From the NCBI GenBank assembly GCA_026182355.1, contig JAPFBL010000003.1, positions 2,111,001 to 2,175,000 of the forward strand: DNA of 64,000 bases, given 5' to 3'. Both the position numbers and the translations under genes were made by a program. The notes beneath the pieces are model-generated. The model did no database searches and had not been told where the DNA came from. It worked only from the letters and a program-made list of their open reading frames with translations. This stretch comes from Hermatobates lingyangjiaoensis (taxonomy: Eukaryota; Arthropoda; Insecta; Hemiptera; Hermatobatidae). Shown piece by piece: positions 27,191 to 39,927 of this stretch (its first letter is position 1; each line of letters opens with the position of its first letter).

Positions 27191-28138
27191 AATATATAAT
27201 AAACTACTACATTAGAGGTTAAAAATGAATAATTTTACAAACAAACTTGAACACAACTGTCAGATAAAATACGAATGTTTTAAGGGAATATTATAAAGAC
27301 ACATTCCTTTTATTAATGTTATTTTATGTTAGGTAAATAAATTGAATATTTCTATTTACAAGTTTTCTTTGTTTTAAATATATTTCATTGTGTACATAAC
27401 TTGAATTGAATTGAATGTTTTATTTATATACTAGACTACCCATGACCTTTATGTCAGTCAGAAATTATACCAATAGGTATTGAAATTAATTTACTGAACA
27501 TGATTTTTGACAGGGATAATTTTAATTGTTGTTTCTTGTACATCTATAATACTAAATAAATACCTGTTTCATAAATTATATACGACAGGTATGTAATTTG
27601 ATTAAATGAAAATCAATAATAGATTCCTTGGTAAAAGGAAGTTAGTGAGTTTAGATATTAAGTTAGTGACTAAATTCTAGGCGAAAGAGAAAACGTATTT
27701 AAGGTGAAATGAACTAAACGCAAGGAGGAAAAGCTTCAAATTAACTTCCTTGTTTGCGAAATCTGAAGGCAGCACAAGAAATGGAAGTCACCAAATCGGA
27801 GAACCCAAAAATGCTTATATCAAGGGAATAATAAATCCTTTCCCAAAACTGCCAACTTGAAGAATAACCAATCGATTCAGATTTTGTTTGGAAATTATTT
27901 TTTCTTTTGCTTTATTATTAAATATATTCTTTATATTATTACACATAAATAGGCTGAAACTGACTAGTAATACTCTGTCCCAATCAGCCGCTTTACTATT
28001 CATATAAAATATGAAATCCAACTTTATATAATCAGCTGAACACATATTTCTAACATTAGCATCATTTAAATCATTATCACAACTCCTTGTTTTAACAATA
28101 TTTTACACAATAACAAAAATCATCTAAATATGAATGTG

Positions 28139-28154
28139 CACTAGTGTGTATGTG

Positions 28155-28185
<31 letters not shown>

Positions 28186-28206
28186 GTATCACATACACAC
28201 TAGTAT
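28139..28206. repeat. Short palindrome around a TA microsatellite
   Basis: Arms ACTAGTGTGTATGTGATA (28140-28157) and its exact reverse complement (28187-28204) enclose a TA repeat. Confidence 0.75.
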
Positions 28207-28240
28207 ATATATCGTATATGTGTATATATATATATATAAA

Positions 28241-28435
28241 ACATTCGTATTTTATCTGACAGTTGTGTTCAAGTTTGATTGTAAAATTATTGATTTTTAA
28301 CCTCTAATGTAGTAGTTTTATATATATTTGTTGTATTTATTTATAATACATTTGCACTACTGTCATCAGCAAGCACGCAAGCCTCTGGGCTACTCTTTCT
28401 CCATGCCTTTATTTTATTTACAGTGTTTATTTAGT
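28241..28435. repeat. Inverted copy of the 27.1 kb repeat
   Basis: This is the reverse complement of about 27085-27285 with few differences. It carries ACTGTCATCAGCAAGCACGC and GTGTTCAAGTTTG. Together with that segment it forms a large stem with a loop of about 950 bases. Confidence 0.7.
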
Positions 28436-28500
28436 GTGTGTGTGTGTAATATATATATACACTTATTCGTTGGAAATACGATCCAAAAAGGACAAAAATA

Positions 28501-28759
28501 GTTCAATATAGACAAAAAAAACATAGAGAAATCAAAAGAACACACTTACAGTCTCTAATTTTCGGTTTGAACCGTCTTCAGGAGAGATAAGAGAGGGAAA
28601 CCAAGCGCACTGGTTCTGAGACGGTTGGAGAGTCTCCAACCGTCTCAGAACCAGTGCGCTTGGTTTCCCTCTCTTATCTCTCCTGAAGACGGTTCAAACC
28701 GAAAATTAGAGACTTTAAGTGTGTTCTTTTGATTTCTCTATGTTTCTTTGTGTATATTG

Positions 28760-28763
<4 letters not shown>
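28501..28763. repeat. Palindrome of two PLE-type ends with hammerhead-like cores
   Basis: Arms of 131 bases (28501-28631 and 28633-28763) meet at a one-base centre with a few mismatches. TA tracts follow on the right (28764-28812). In each arm, read outward, TCTC precedes CTGAAGA (28683-28689 on plus). A hairpin GGTT/AACC follows, then GAAA (28701-28704) and GAGA, which can pair back with TCTC. This is the order of parts in a type I hammerhead ribozyme. One extra base lies between CTGAAGA and the hairpin, so activity is uncertain. The same family ends the decayed PLE at 56240-56370. Confidence 0.7.
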
Positions 28764-28804
<41 letters not shown>

Positions 28805-28819
28805 ATATATAAAAAAAGA

Positions 28820-30725
28820 GAGAGAGAGAGGAGAGAGAGAATATCACCATCTAACGCTTATAAACATACATATATATGAATGTTCCAAAAAGGCAGTGTT
28901 TCTAATGGCTTAAGAATATGGGAACAATTTTAGCTGGTCTGTCATCTAACGTAGTCCCATTTCTTTCCATAAATAATATTACAATCTGATTAGTAAGGTT
29001 TTAACAGTGATTGGTAATAGAGTTGTCGATTTCCTCTCAAGTCAACGCCTAATGTTAATGAAAAATTGAAATACCTAAAGGTTTGTGGAAGGTGAGTTCA
29101 GACAATGTCGGAAGAAAACCATTTTTGGTTTACATCTTTAGCTGTTTCAAAAAGGATTGTTCAACACTAGCTTCAGTTGAAAGAAAAACTTTTGGATTCA
29201 TTCATAACTGAAGATGGTATTCTATTGGAATATAGAAACGAAATTGCAATATTTATAATTGAAAGAACTCTGTTTACAAAAAAATTGGGGTTTTGTACAA
29301 TTGTTTTTACAAAAATTGTCAGCGTTTTGGGGTGTTAAAGGAATTTTCTAATTTAAATTTATGGTGTCAAGTACAAACAAAACGCCTACTCGTATTCTCA
29401 TATAAAAAAAGACGTGGTCAGCTTACGAAAACAGTTCGTCTCAACTATGACAATGTTCATAATGATAATGTATACATGATGCACATTCAACGTTGACCTT
29501 CTCGAAAATTTTAGATGATATATTTATATGGAATAACATAGCACCCTTCCATTTCCATCTATTCTCTGATAGTAAAGACAATCAGAAAATTCACCACTAA
29601 ACAGGAAGTAAAAGTAAAAAACAAGTTCAAAATGGAGAGGTTTTATGACAGTAGGTTGCACAGAAATTAGAGAAGTAAATCGGAAAGGCAGAAAATTACG
29701 TTTTTCATAATAATAGTGTAACAGTGTAAATCCGATTAAATACAGTGCATATCGGAAATGCAATCATGTAAAATTGCTTACAACTACGTTTTTACTGAGT
29801 GTTAAAAAAGAATAGATGTACGTAATTTTTGGATTAACTTCACATAATGTAAACACAAACTTTAATATAGAGCGATTAACTTTTTCCCTGTTAGTTACTC
29901 CATGTAATGTATAAATAGAAAAAATGAGATTGAGTAAGGTAAATTTAATTGGTAAAGTTGAATCAGTTTTGTACGAAGATAATCGGATCAAAGTATTAGT
30001 AAGAGTGTGAGAGGATACATGTTTAGTTTAACATTTTGACGAGGACGAGGACATGCGAGAAAAAGGAAGAGGTGATTGTGTTAACGAGCGAACTAGAGCA
30101 ACGGGTTTGTGAGTGTGGGAGGTCTTTGAATACAGTGAGACCCTCTTCCCTTAACGAGCCTCACATTCATTTAACTTCAATTGAAACAAGAGAACAATAG
30201 CCCCGATACTCTTCTTCTTCTTTACTAGTCTTTAAAGAACCTCTACCAAGGAACACGGTCAATCAATTCCACCAAAGTTATGATTGCATCAGGGCTTTCA
30301 TTCCACCATTAATTTTACTCCAAAATCTTCACTCAATACTAACACAATAAACTTATATAACAAGTAACAAATAATGTCATATAGCGAACTGTCATTGATC
30401 TCAGTAGGTGATCTGTCACTTCCAAACTAACACTTTTAGGCCTTCGCAAACATTACTGATTAGAGGTCAAAAGGTTGACTTATTTCTTAACTGGTACTCA
30501 TTTTAGTAATTACTGAGCATGATAAACGGTTTGATTCTACTTTTTGAGTCAGTCCTAAAATTTCCTTAAACAATTTATGATCGTGGGGAAAGAAAGGACT
30601 TTTTACATTCTCTCTTGATAACAGTTGCAAAAAATTTCCTATGTTTCTTCATGAAAAAATTACAAAACTTTAAAAAGCAGAAGTTATTTAGTTAAAAAGT
30701 TATAAGCAAATAGCAAAGAAAAAAA
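28820..30725. other. PKA-RI intron 2, unassigned
   Basis: A GA-rich stretch (28816-28840) is followed by AT-rich sequence with small open frames. None shows a family signature. Confidence 0.35.
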
Positions 30726-31978
30726 TCTGGAGTGGCCTACACTAAACTTTACTATAAGTATCATATCAAACTTGATAACTTGAAATTGGTATCCGTTTTG
30801 TAATATAAAACGAAAGACTCCATTCATCACACATCAATATTACCCAAAGATACCATGATTTACTAACACAAAAAAATTTACATCTGATATTAAGTTTTGT
30901 TTAAGGACGCAACATATAGATTGATTAGTGCATTTTGTGAGACAAATCCACTATACAATTGAAAGCATCAGAAATTATATGTTTGATTAGCGTTCAGTTT
31001 TTGCATGTAAAAATATTATTCTTCTTATATCACATAAGTCATTAAAAAATTTCAAATCTTTTCATTATATCTCTAAACATCAATTTTATTTCACTGGATT
31101 CACTAAAAAAAATTCTAAGCCAATGTAAACAAATCCGACAAGTACAGCACATGATCCATTATAGTCCATGATGAATATTCAGTCTTTATAATTTTATCGC
31201 TATTTGAGGCAATTAAAAGGACATTGTTGTTTAATGAGCCCTTTAGAGACAAAAAAATATTTTCTGAAAACTTAATATTTACCATAACGTCTCTTTGGTT
31301 AATGTAATTCTAGAACAAAATCCTCAACTCATCCTCCACGTAATGCGCTATTTTCAAGTATAATTTTATTTCGATCCGTCAAACTGTATTGCTTGTATCG
31401 TCCTCACAATCTTCCAGATTGAATCACGAATCAAAAGTTGTACATTTTATTAAAAAAAAATATTCCCTTTTGTTTTAAAAATTACTGTTTTTGTAGCTTC
31501 CAAGATAACACCACAATTTCAAGACTTGAGTTATTAGTATGAGGAAAAAAAATGTTGTTTAAAGATACATTTTGAAAAAAAGTGATTTTCCCATCAAGAA
31601 ACTAAGTTCTCATTTTCCACCTAAGCTATAATTGCATCATGACTTTCATTACACCATTAGTTTTACTTCAAAATCTCCACAGAATAACAACCCAATACAC
31701 TTTTATAATAAGGAAATATAAAATAAAATAAATAACAGCTCCCAAACAAAAGGGCACATCTAGATTACGAGGCCCATTTTGGTGTAAAATATTGTAATTT
31801 AATCCATCAAAGATTGTGGACTGTAGCTTTCGAAGAAACCTTTGCACAATGCACAACCACCCACGGAAACATCATCGAAAAAACGTCATAAAACGCCTTC
31901 GGAGACCTCAAAACAAGTAAATCCGTCAACATCTAGGGATAATTTTTTTTACTATTATTATACTCTACTTATAGTTAT
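30726..31978 (+). mobile_element. Older copy of the 1.6 kb family
   Basis: It starts TCTGGAGTGGCCTACACTAA and ends near TACTCTACTTATAGTTATG. Internal landmarks keep the order of the clean copy: GACAAGTACAGCACATGATC, CCTCAACTCATCCTCCACGT, AAATCCGTCAACATCTAGGG. It is about 1.25 kb, shortened by deletions, and clearly more diverged than the copies at 10.3 and 35.5 kb. Confidence 0.75.
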
Positions 31979-32077
31979 GTAATGTCACTGAGAGTAAGAC
32001 GTGGATATAAAAAATATTAAACTTCCAATTATGTAAAATATTGTTTTATAATCAAGAAGGTTTCTGAGTGGAAAAAA

Positions 32078-32114
32078 CTGGAGTGGCCTACACTCAACTT
32101 TACTATAAGTAAAC
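32078..32114 (+). mobile_element. Isolated left end of the 1.6 kb family
   Basis: CTGGAGTGGCCTACACTCAA followed by CTTTACTATAAGTAAAC matches the family start. The sequence after it does not continue along the clean copy, so this is a truncated or very diverged insertion about 100 bases after the end of the previous copy. Confidence 0.6.
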
Positions 32115-33289
32115 ATAATATCTACTCGTTAACAACCAACTGATTTCTTGGTTTATTTTAATGTCGCTACGAACACATTTTAATCAATAATGCATCAATT
32201 GTTTGCATATGGCTATACTCATTTTATCATTTATAAGAATCATTGATCAATCTGACATAAATGTTAATAAAAATTAAAAATTTTAGAAAACGTGGGACAA
32301 TATTTGACTTTACACTGGAGAAGGTGAACTAATTAGAAAATACATTCAAATTGTCATCAATAGATGCAATAAGCGAAATTAATTTGAACCATACATACAA
32401 GACAACTATGGTATTAACAGACCGTGGAAAAAACAAGATCCTATTCGCATCGATTTCAACTTGCTAATCAACAAATTGAAAATGCTGGGAAGCAGAACAA
32501 ACTTTCCAACGTATATCCAATTGCAACCTCTTCCAATACCAAAGGATACCAATAATACAAAAAAATATTCTACAAGTAGGAACATGACCAGCAAAAGAAG
32601 AAGACCTGATTACTAAATATACCGGTGATTTCTTCACTTTATTAGAAGGTTATCCATTAATCAACTGTAACCTTTGTATTATACAACGAAATACTATTTG
32701 GTCGTTTCATATTTACTAATTTAGCTTTTATAAATTGACTTTATGCAGTATATGACAATAACAATCACAAGTACCATTCTGCCAAATTAATACAAACTAC
32801 AGTTTCAGTAACATGACTAATTTGTAGTCTTATTAAATTAGTTTTCTATTTTAAAACAACTGTACGTTTATGGTATATACTGTACTGAAAATGAAAATGT
32901 ACATATATTAAAATGTAAGAGTAAACTCGTAAGAGAGTAAATCAACAAGGCTACATGTTAAAATAAATTTCTTCAAGGTACGGTTAAGCTCATAAGGAGA
33001 ATATATAAAAAAACACACGAATACGCCCAGACAGACATTGTGTATAACATTTTAATATAGGTATGACTGATATACCATATCAGTCAAAACAAACTTTTAT
33101 GTCAACATTCGGTTTTATTTATAAAGTTTAGTAGGAGGAATGATGAAATTGTGAACATTTATTACGAACATCTGTTACATTAGGGATTTCAAATGAATAA
33201 GTTCAAGAATAGAATTTTTAAACAATACAGCTCACATTTAACAAACAAACTACACTGATGTCAGTGACATGAAGCATTTGATTTCCCTA
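32115..33289. other. PKA-RI intron 2, unassigned
   Basis: AT-rich sequence. A frame with mixed composition at 32400-32590 has no recognisable motif. Confidence 0.35.
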
Positions 33290-34010
33290 CAGGTACTTAG
33301 TGGACAGGCTTCCTACACTACCTTACAGTTTTAGTACTACCATAGGATTCTTAGGAATTCGGTTGCCCCTCTCTGAAGAGGGTAATGCCCGTTACCCCGG
33401 GACCAGGGCTTGCTAATAGTAGTTTGTCGGACCCCATCAGGGCGTCATTGTGAGGAGTCTTTAGTACCTAAGTGCACGACTCATAGTGAGAGATTACAAA
33501 TATCTCGTTGGCTAACTGCCAACTCTACTGAAACATAAATGGACTCGAAAAGGTGTGGTATTTAATCGACCCCACTCTGAGATCCCGTCAAAAGCCCGAG
33601 CCTCTACCAGGCAAGTACCAGTTGTCCAGTCCAATCAGCTAAGTTCAAGGCCCGTTCTCACTGATAAGGGTTTGGGGTCTCTACCTCCCGAGTAAGGCAT
33701 CCTCCCGAGAAGTTACTGCTTCTCACACAGCGACCAGAAGGGTATATGCAACTTGGGTGAGAACCAACAGCCACTAAGAGTCCAACCTCAGTTGGCGGGA
33801 TGGAGAGAGAACCTCTCCATGGGCCCCACCGCCTTTAGTAACGACTTATTTTAAGAGTTTCGGATTAAACTCCGAACCTAATGAACCTGCTCAGCTACAG
33901 GTAAGGTCAGTGGCTTTTGTGCCACTACTTCAATGAACCTATATATATATGTATGCCAATACACCTTGTGGGAGAGCTGCATGACCCCATTAGGGGCGTC
34001 CTACTTACGA
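33290..34010. repeat. GC-rich block beside exon 2, retroelement-like leader
   Basis: About 700 bases are sharply richer in GC than the flanks and contain no open coding frame. They include hairpins (CCCTCTCTGAAGAGGG near 33367-33382) and a near-repeat GACCCCATCAGGGCGTC / GACCCCATTAGGGGCGTC at 33430 and 33983. Structured GC-rich sequence of this sort is typical of non-LTR retrotransposon 5' leaders, but no coding part follows on either side, so the class is not proven. It ends only about 43 bases from the splice donor of the PKA-RI exon at 34053. Confidence 0.4.
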
Positions 34011-34052
34011 GTATGTACATTAGTCATTATAACAAAAACTTAGATTTGAGAC

Positions 34053-34211
34053 CTTCTTGACATAGCTGGTGGCGTCTTCTTCAGATACAGGTTCGGCCGA
34101 AATACCGCCTCGTCTCCTCACTGGTTGCTGGGCGCTTGCTGGAAAAGGAGTCAGGTCCTCTGTATCCTCAGGTGAAGTGATCTGTTGCTTGGCATCCTGC
34201 CTTGCCTGCTC
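34053..34211 (-). CDS. Pka-R1: PKA-RI exon 2: inhibitor linker with pseudosubstrate
   Basis: The acceptor is TGTTGCAG and the donor is GTCTCA, a weak but usable GT site. There are 53 codons in phase 0: EQARQDAKQQITSPEDTEDL, then TPFPASAQQP, then VRRRGGISAEPVSEEDATSY and VKK. This is the flexible linker between the dimerisation domain and domain A. RRRGGIS is the inhibitor sequence that occupies the active site of the catalytic subunit. Gly stands where a substrate would have Ser or Thr, so it is a pseudosubstrate, which marks this as type I rather than type II. The missing N-terminal domain must join at the codon before Glu. No further upstream coding exon was found to position 64000. Confidence 0.96.
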
Positions 34212-35462
34212 CTGCAACACAAAAAAACATTTTAGATAAAACACTGATCACAATGCCACAACATTACAATTAAATCATTTCTTCATTTTAATCTAAGTAA
34301 TTAATTTTCAACATTTCGGTCAACAATTCTTAAGTGTACTTCAACGCAATCCACTTCAACTTGAAACATACACTTCGAAATTAAATTTGGTGCACCTTGT
34401 ATTTTATATTTCATGATGGATTAACAGTCCCAAGACTCTCTAATCAAGATAATATTATATAAATCAAGTATATATATAGTCATTAAAATAGCTGTTAATT
34501 CTAATAACGTCTGCCTAAGCGAAGACCTGCTGCTCTCGTACAGAAATATAAATATTGATATACATTCTTACATTTCAAACTGGTTTTTGAGGATTTGGTC
34601 CAAAGAAATAACAACTGATTAAAGTTGATGCTTCATCAAAAATAGTTTGGCATTTTCAAGGCTAAAAACAATTCATTGAAAACACAATTAGTAAAACCAA
34701 ATGCATCCACAGAATATCAACCAACAGAAAGAAACACAATTAAGCAGCAAACAACAAATAAAGTACAAGAAAACAAAAAATAGGCAGTGTTATTGATTTT
34801 TAATACAAAAAATGTGTTTTTTAAACATAATTGCTTTTATTGTTTATTAGGGTTAAAAAAATATTTGAATAGTTAAATGATACTTCAAAGTAACTCTGCG
34901 AGAATACCTCCATAGAACATTCAAGGAAATAGAAAACAAAAAACACAATAGGCAAAAATTACAAACAATACAAATAAGCAAAATATAAACAAATTACGGG
35001 GAAATAAAAAAAATCTACAAAGTTATTACCTCTTTTTGAAGGAAAACTACTTATGTTAGATGCATTTATCTAACAGCATCATGTCAGAGACGAAAGTGAA
35101 GGGAGGTTACACAACCATAAAACTAAAGCAATCCACTCCCCCTTTGTTCAAATTAATTACTGTAGGATACGGTTCAAAACGAAAAAAAAAACAGAAAGAA
35201 AAGCAAACTGTTAACTGATAATTATGGTGCTGATGATGATAATTTGCCTTTTGATAAGTATGTTGCTCTAATGAAGATTTTTATTTCCTAAAAACTTCAC
35301 ATGTGACTGGAGATAGTACTTAACGGTCCCATTTGTAGTGTTATAACACTATTTTAATATTGCATGGTCATGGAATACCGGTACTAAAACAATACTCAAT
35401 GAGAAATTTTCAACCAACCGTGAAGTGATTAAAATTAGTAGCCGTTTTTTAATAAAAAAAAA
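34212..35462. other. PKA-RI intron 1, unassigned
   Basis: AT-rich, partly A-rich sequence between the exon and the clean transposon copy. Nothing recognised. Confidence 0.4.
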
Positions 35463-37115
35463 TCTGGAGTGGCCTACACTAACTTTACTATAAGTAACTT
35501 AATATCAAATTTATGAATATGTAATATATAACGTCTCTTTTAGGCATAATATAAACATCTAAATGGGATATGATTATTAGTCTTTCATTCCTGACATAAT
35601 AGAGATAGTGATTGAAGGACATATCAATATATAAGCTTATTTTTGTATATCACACAGCTGATGCAAATAATTTCATTGGTATAACTACAGCAGTAATAAC
35701 ATTTTTGAAAAACCCATGTGAACATTTCTTGATACGAAATATTCTCCTACAAGAGAACATGGCTTTTGTTCAAATAGCCAGTGGATTTCTTACATCGTTT
35801 ACTTGACATCCTTCTACATTGAATATTAAAGTAAAATTTTCAAATTTAAAACGGGAAAATACCCTTTTTTTCTCTGAAAAACATCATAAACAGCTAAGAA
35901 AATGTTGCTTTAAGGTGATTTATAATTAAAGATGTACGATAATTACATTTATTGATCTCTAAACGAAAGATTTCAATTTTGAATTATCTTTTACATTTTT
36001 GGTTTTTTACAGAATTAATATACTTTGAATTTTATGGCTTCTTAGTATTTAATAAGATCATTTTCCTTCCCTTTTATCAAATAACATATAAAGGAATTTT
36101 TTCTGAGTGTGTGTTATCATTTTCCTGCACTTTATTATTACTCTTACATCTCATATAAGTCAATAAACAATTTAAATTGTTCCTTTATAAATATCAATTT
36201 TATCTCAGTGGAATCGCTCAAAAAATTTCTAAGTCAATGTAAACAATGAAAAAAAATATAAAAAATTCGACAAGTATAGCAGGTGATCTCTTAGTCTAAG
36301 ATAAACAAACAGTTTTATAGCGTTTTTGCTCTTTCCCATAACTGAAACTTCATGATTTTTTTTTATAAACTGCTAATTTTTTGTTCCATTTTTGGTCAAA
36401 TTTTCATTATTTTTTAATGAGCCGTTTCGCGTCAAAAAAACATTTTCTGAAAACAGAAATCGTACTGTAACGCCCCTTTACCGAATGTAATTTCGAAAAA
36501 AAATATTTCAACTCATTCTCCTCATTTCAACTCATTCCTCTCATTTCAACTCTTTCTCATGTTCTATTTTTAGGCATAGTTTCATTTTGATCCGTCAAAC
36601 AGTATGGCTTGTATTGCTCTCACAAGGTTTGAGATTGAATTAAAAGTCAAAATTATTACATTTTAGTAAAAAAAAAAAATATTTCCCGTTGTTTTAAAAT
36701 TCTGAATATATTTTTCGTTTGTTCCATTTGTAACCTCAAAGATAATGTCAAAATTTCAAAACTCTAGGTTTATCAGTTTAAGAGAAATAAATGTTTAAAA
36801 AAAAACGGTTTTTGGCAAAAAAAGTGACTTTCCCATCTTGCATAATTCTTCCCAAACAATAGGGATCTTCCTCTCTATGAGGCCCATTTTTGTGTAAAAT
36901 ATCAACTTGATCCATCAAAGATTCTGGACCGTAGCGTGGTAACAAGCAATGCTAACACACGCACCCACCCATCCACGCACCCACCCACCCACACACACAC
37001 AGACATCATCGTAAAAACGTCAGAAAACGAATTCTGGGACCTCAAAACATGTAATTCCGTCAAAATCTCGAGATCGAATTTTTTCACGATCACTATACTT
37101 TACTTATAGTAAAGT
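35463..37115 (+). mobile_element. Clean full-length copy of the 1.6 kb family
   Basis: It starts TCTGGAGTGGCCTACACTAA and ends with the perfect hairpin ACTTTACTTATAGTAAAGT, flanked by A-runs on both sides. The total is 1,653 bases. It holds an internal T-tract (about 36356-36364) where the sibling at 11.2 kb was invaded. Near the right end is a CCCAC/CACA minisatellite (36957-37002) whose repeat number differs between copies. The only frames are short, so it must move with help from an unseen element. It probably lies in intron 1 of PKA-RI. Confidence 0.85.
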
Positions 37116-37660
37116 AAAAAGTGCTGAAGGTTATCCATTATCCCAAATTGAGTTTTCAATTTTTAGAACTATATTGCCATTTACTGTGACAAAGTATCTT
37201 AAAATTTGTTTGATATAATACCAATTTTAGGTTAACTTTTTCACAGAATATCATTATTCCATTATTAGACGTTTAGCATTTCAACAAAAAATTGTTTAGC
37301 TCATCCTCTTAAAAAAGTCTATTTTTTTTTTATAATTCCATTAAACTCCGTTAAGTGGTGTGAGCTGTATTGTGTCAACAATGTTTCAGAAACAATCATA
37401 AGTTAAAAAAATTTGCATTTTATATGAACGCATACCTTTGCAGTAATTAGAAAACTTTTAATTATTTCTCCCCTTATTGCAGCTATTAGTAGAATAATAA
37501 TGAGAAAATTTCAACACAATACAGTTATAAGTTTTGGAGATAAAAAATGCTATCTAAAAACAGAGCACTTTTTTATCCATAAAAGAGACTTTCGAATGAG
37601 CAATTGACCCCCAAGCAACAGCTAAAGGATTATAGCAGTTACTTTTACTAACCGCTAATT
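37116..37660 (+). mobile_element. Very old fragment of the same family, right part
   Basis: Landmarks such as AGCTCATCCTCTTA, TGAGCTGTATTGTGTC and CCCCCAAGCAACAG occur in the order of the right half of the clean copy, but with heavy decay. It directly abuts the clean copy, so the young element may have landed in or next to the old one. Confidence 0.35.
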
Positions 37661-39690
37661 CAATTTAATACTATTCCTTGCTTACTGTCAGAATGTGTGA
37701 CACATTGTCGTCTCCATGAGATTTAATTCAAACTTTCTTTGTTACTATTAAAATTAGTTAAGACTATATTAAAAGCGTCGGATGATTTTGTACACACTGT
37801 GTACTTCTCTATAATGGGTTAAAATTAATAATATCAAAATCAAAGATAACCGGGACACCAACCAACGACCAACGAATATTACAATGCACAACAGTGCATG
37901 TCGTAAATAGCAGTTCCAAACCAGAGGCCCACTACTGCTAGATTGTCATCCTGCTGTTTTTGTTTAGGTCAGTAAACATTGTCAAGAATGTGAGTGTTTT
38001 CCTTCCTACTACAATCACAACTTTTTCATATGAAAGGTAGGATTTAATGACAAAGATTCATTACTTCTATAAAATTCTACAAGAGAGAGATAGCTTTATG
38101 AGGGACAAAAAGAAACCTGTTGCAGCATATCTGAACAAATGTTCTGTAAGAGATAGAGTGTTATATCAATGACATCTGATACATTAAAAAGGAACATTGC
38201 CACGATTATTGCCCCCAATGGGATTTCCTGAAGATTATTTTCTCAACCCGAAGTATAGCACCGATTAGTGAACTGGAACGAAAACTAGTAGTACCTTGAA
38301 ATAGAAATAACCTAAAGAAACTAGTAATTTATGGATACGAAAACGAAAAGGAACGGCTAAAGGAAACGTACGAATATTGGATGCATGCATACGTCATCGA
38401 GTTATTACTTGGCTATTAACGAAGTCAGGTATGTGGAAGAAGGGGAATAAACTTAGCTATAAAAGACACTAAAGCTCAACATTTCAGTTAATGATTAAAA
38501 CAATTTGTTCAAGATTTGGAGCCAGATTATTGTATTCTAGAAAGATTATGCATTCTCCACTGTAACAGAAAATGGTCTAACATGTTGATTATGGTGAAAG
38601 AACTTAATAAAAAGTCAAAAGTACATCATTGTCAAGCATTACGCAAGGAGTATACAGCAGAAATACAAGAAGTTACCATGGTCTAGTCACAGCAGGATGC
38701 CAATTACTTGTCTGGGATTAATTAACAGAAGGCCAAGAGAATTTAATTAAATGTTTGTGAAGGATTTCCGGAAGTATAAAGTAGCATAGGCAACTTCAGA
38801 AAATGAGCATCAGCTTTGTTGTGTTCATGTAAACCAACTTAACACAGCAATGTCCTTAAATAGACACATTCGTTAAACTGAAATCTCTCCTTACGGACTT
38901 GCAAACTCGAGTGTCCGTTTATTTGAAGAACAATGGAAGCAACTTGAAGAACTGTATTACCCAAAAAATAAGAAACTTTAAAATGATTTCATTCCTTGAA
39001 TGTTCTTGATAAGAGTGTAAAATGTACGAATATGCCTTATATAAGAAAGGTGGGTTGCTTGAGGATACAATATATGGATCCTTGAGTCAAGAGGAGTAAA
39101 AGTGCTGAATAATAAAATTCTACCGATAGGAGTGTAAGAAGGCTCCCCAGTGAACAGAGTGCTCTTATTTGAAATTCAAAAAGAGAAAGCTAAATCAACA
39201 CTATTAACGATTGCTGTTAATATTTCAGTCTTAAATGTGAAGCCAACTTCTGATGCTCCAAACACCATTTCAAGTACAACTGCTTATCCAGAAAGAGTTT
39301 GAAGAGCTACATCAGCAAGTTCACAACGCAAAGTCAAAGCGCCGGAAGCAAGAGGAACAACTGAAATGCATCTTTAGTAGATAAAGGCTTAACAAATTTC
39401 AATATTAACTTTCACGTTGTAGAAGTAATAACATAATACCAAAGTTATATGTTCTTGAAGACCCACCTTGCGGTATGTCTTCACACACATTCAAGTGTGT
39501 TGAATGTTTATTTTCAGCTCTAAGGCTAGTCAGGACCGACTAAAGAATTGCTATGAAGTAGAAACTCACTGAAGTCATCTTGTTTTAGTAAACAAACTAT
39601 CAATTTTTTATCTTCTAATTTCAATTATGTTGCTTACTTTTTAAACAAATATATTTACAAAAATTCTTCCAGTTATAATTTTAGAAAGTT
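37661..39690. other. Unassigned interval with degraded coding-like stretches
   Basis: From about 38100 to 39560 the base composition is more balanced and short frames read like fragmented protein. No frame is long enough to assign to a family. It may be a decayed transposase, but I could not name it. Confidence 0.25.
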
Positions 39691-39708
39691 TTAAGTAGTT
39701 TGGAGGTA

Positions 39709-39890
39709 ACGAGGAATAGAAAGTCAGTCGTACAAAGTTTATGCAAAAGTAGAAGTAAACGTAAAAAAAAGTTTAGGTAAACGTTGAAAAATCTACATAA
39801 TAATGATCGTGTGCTGCTTAAGGTCTAGAGAAGTACTGGAAGTCAGGGAACTTGCTCAGAGAAGTGGAACAATTTGATTAAAGTTTAAAT

Positions 39891-39927
<37 letters not shown>

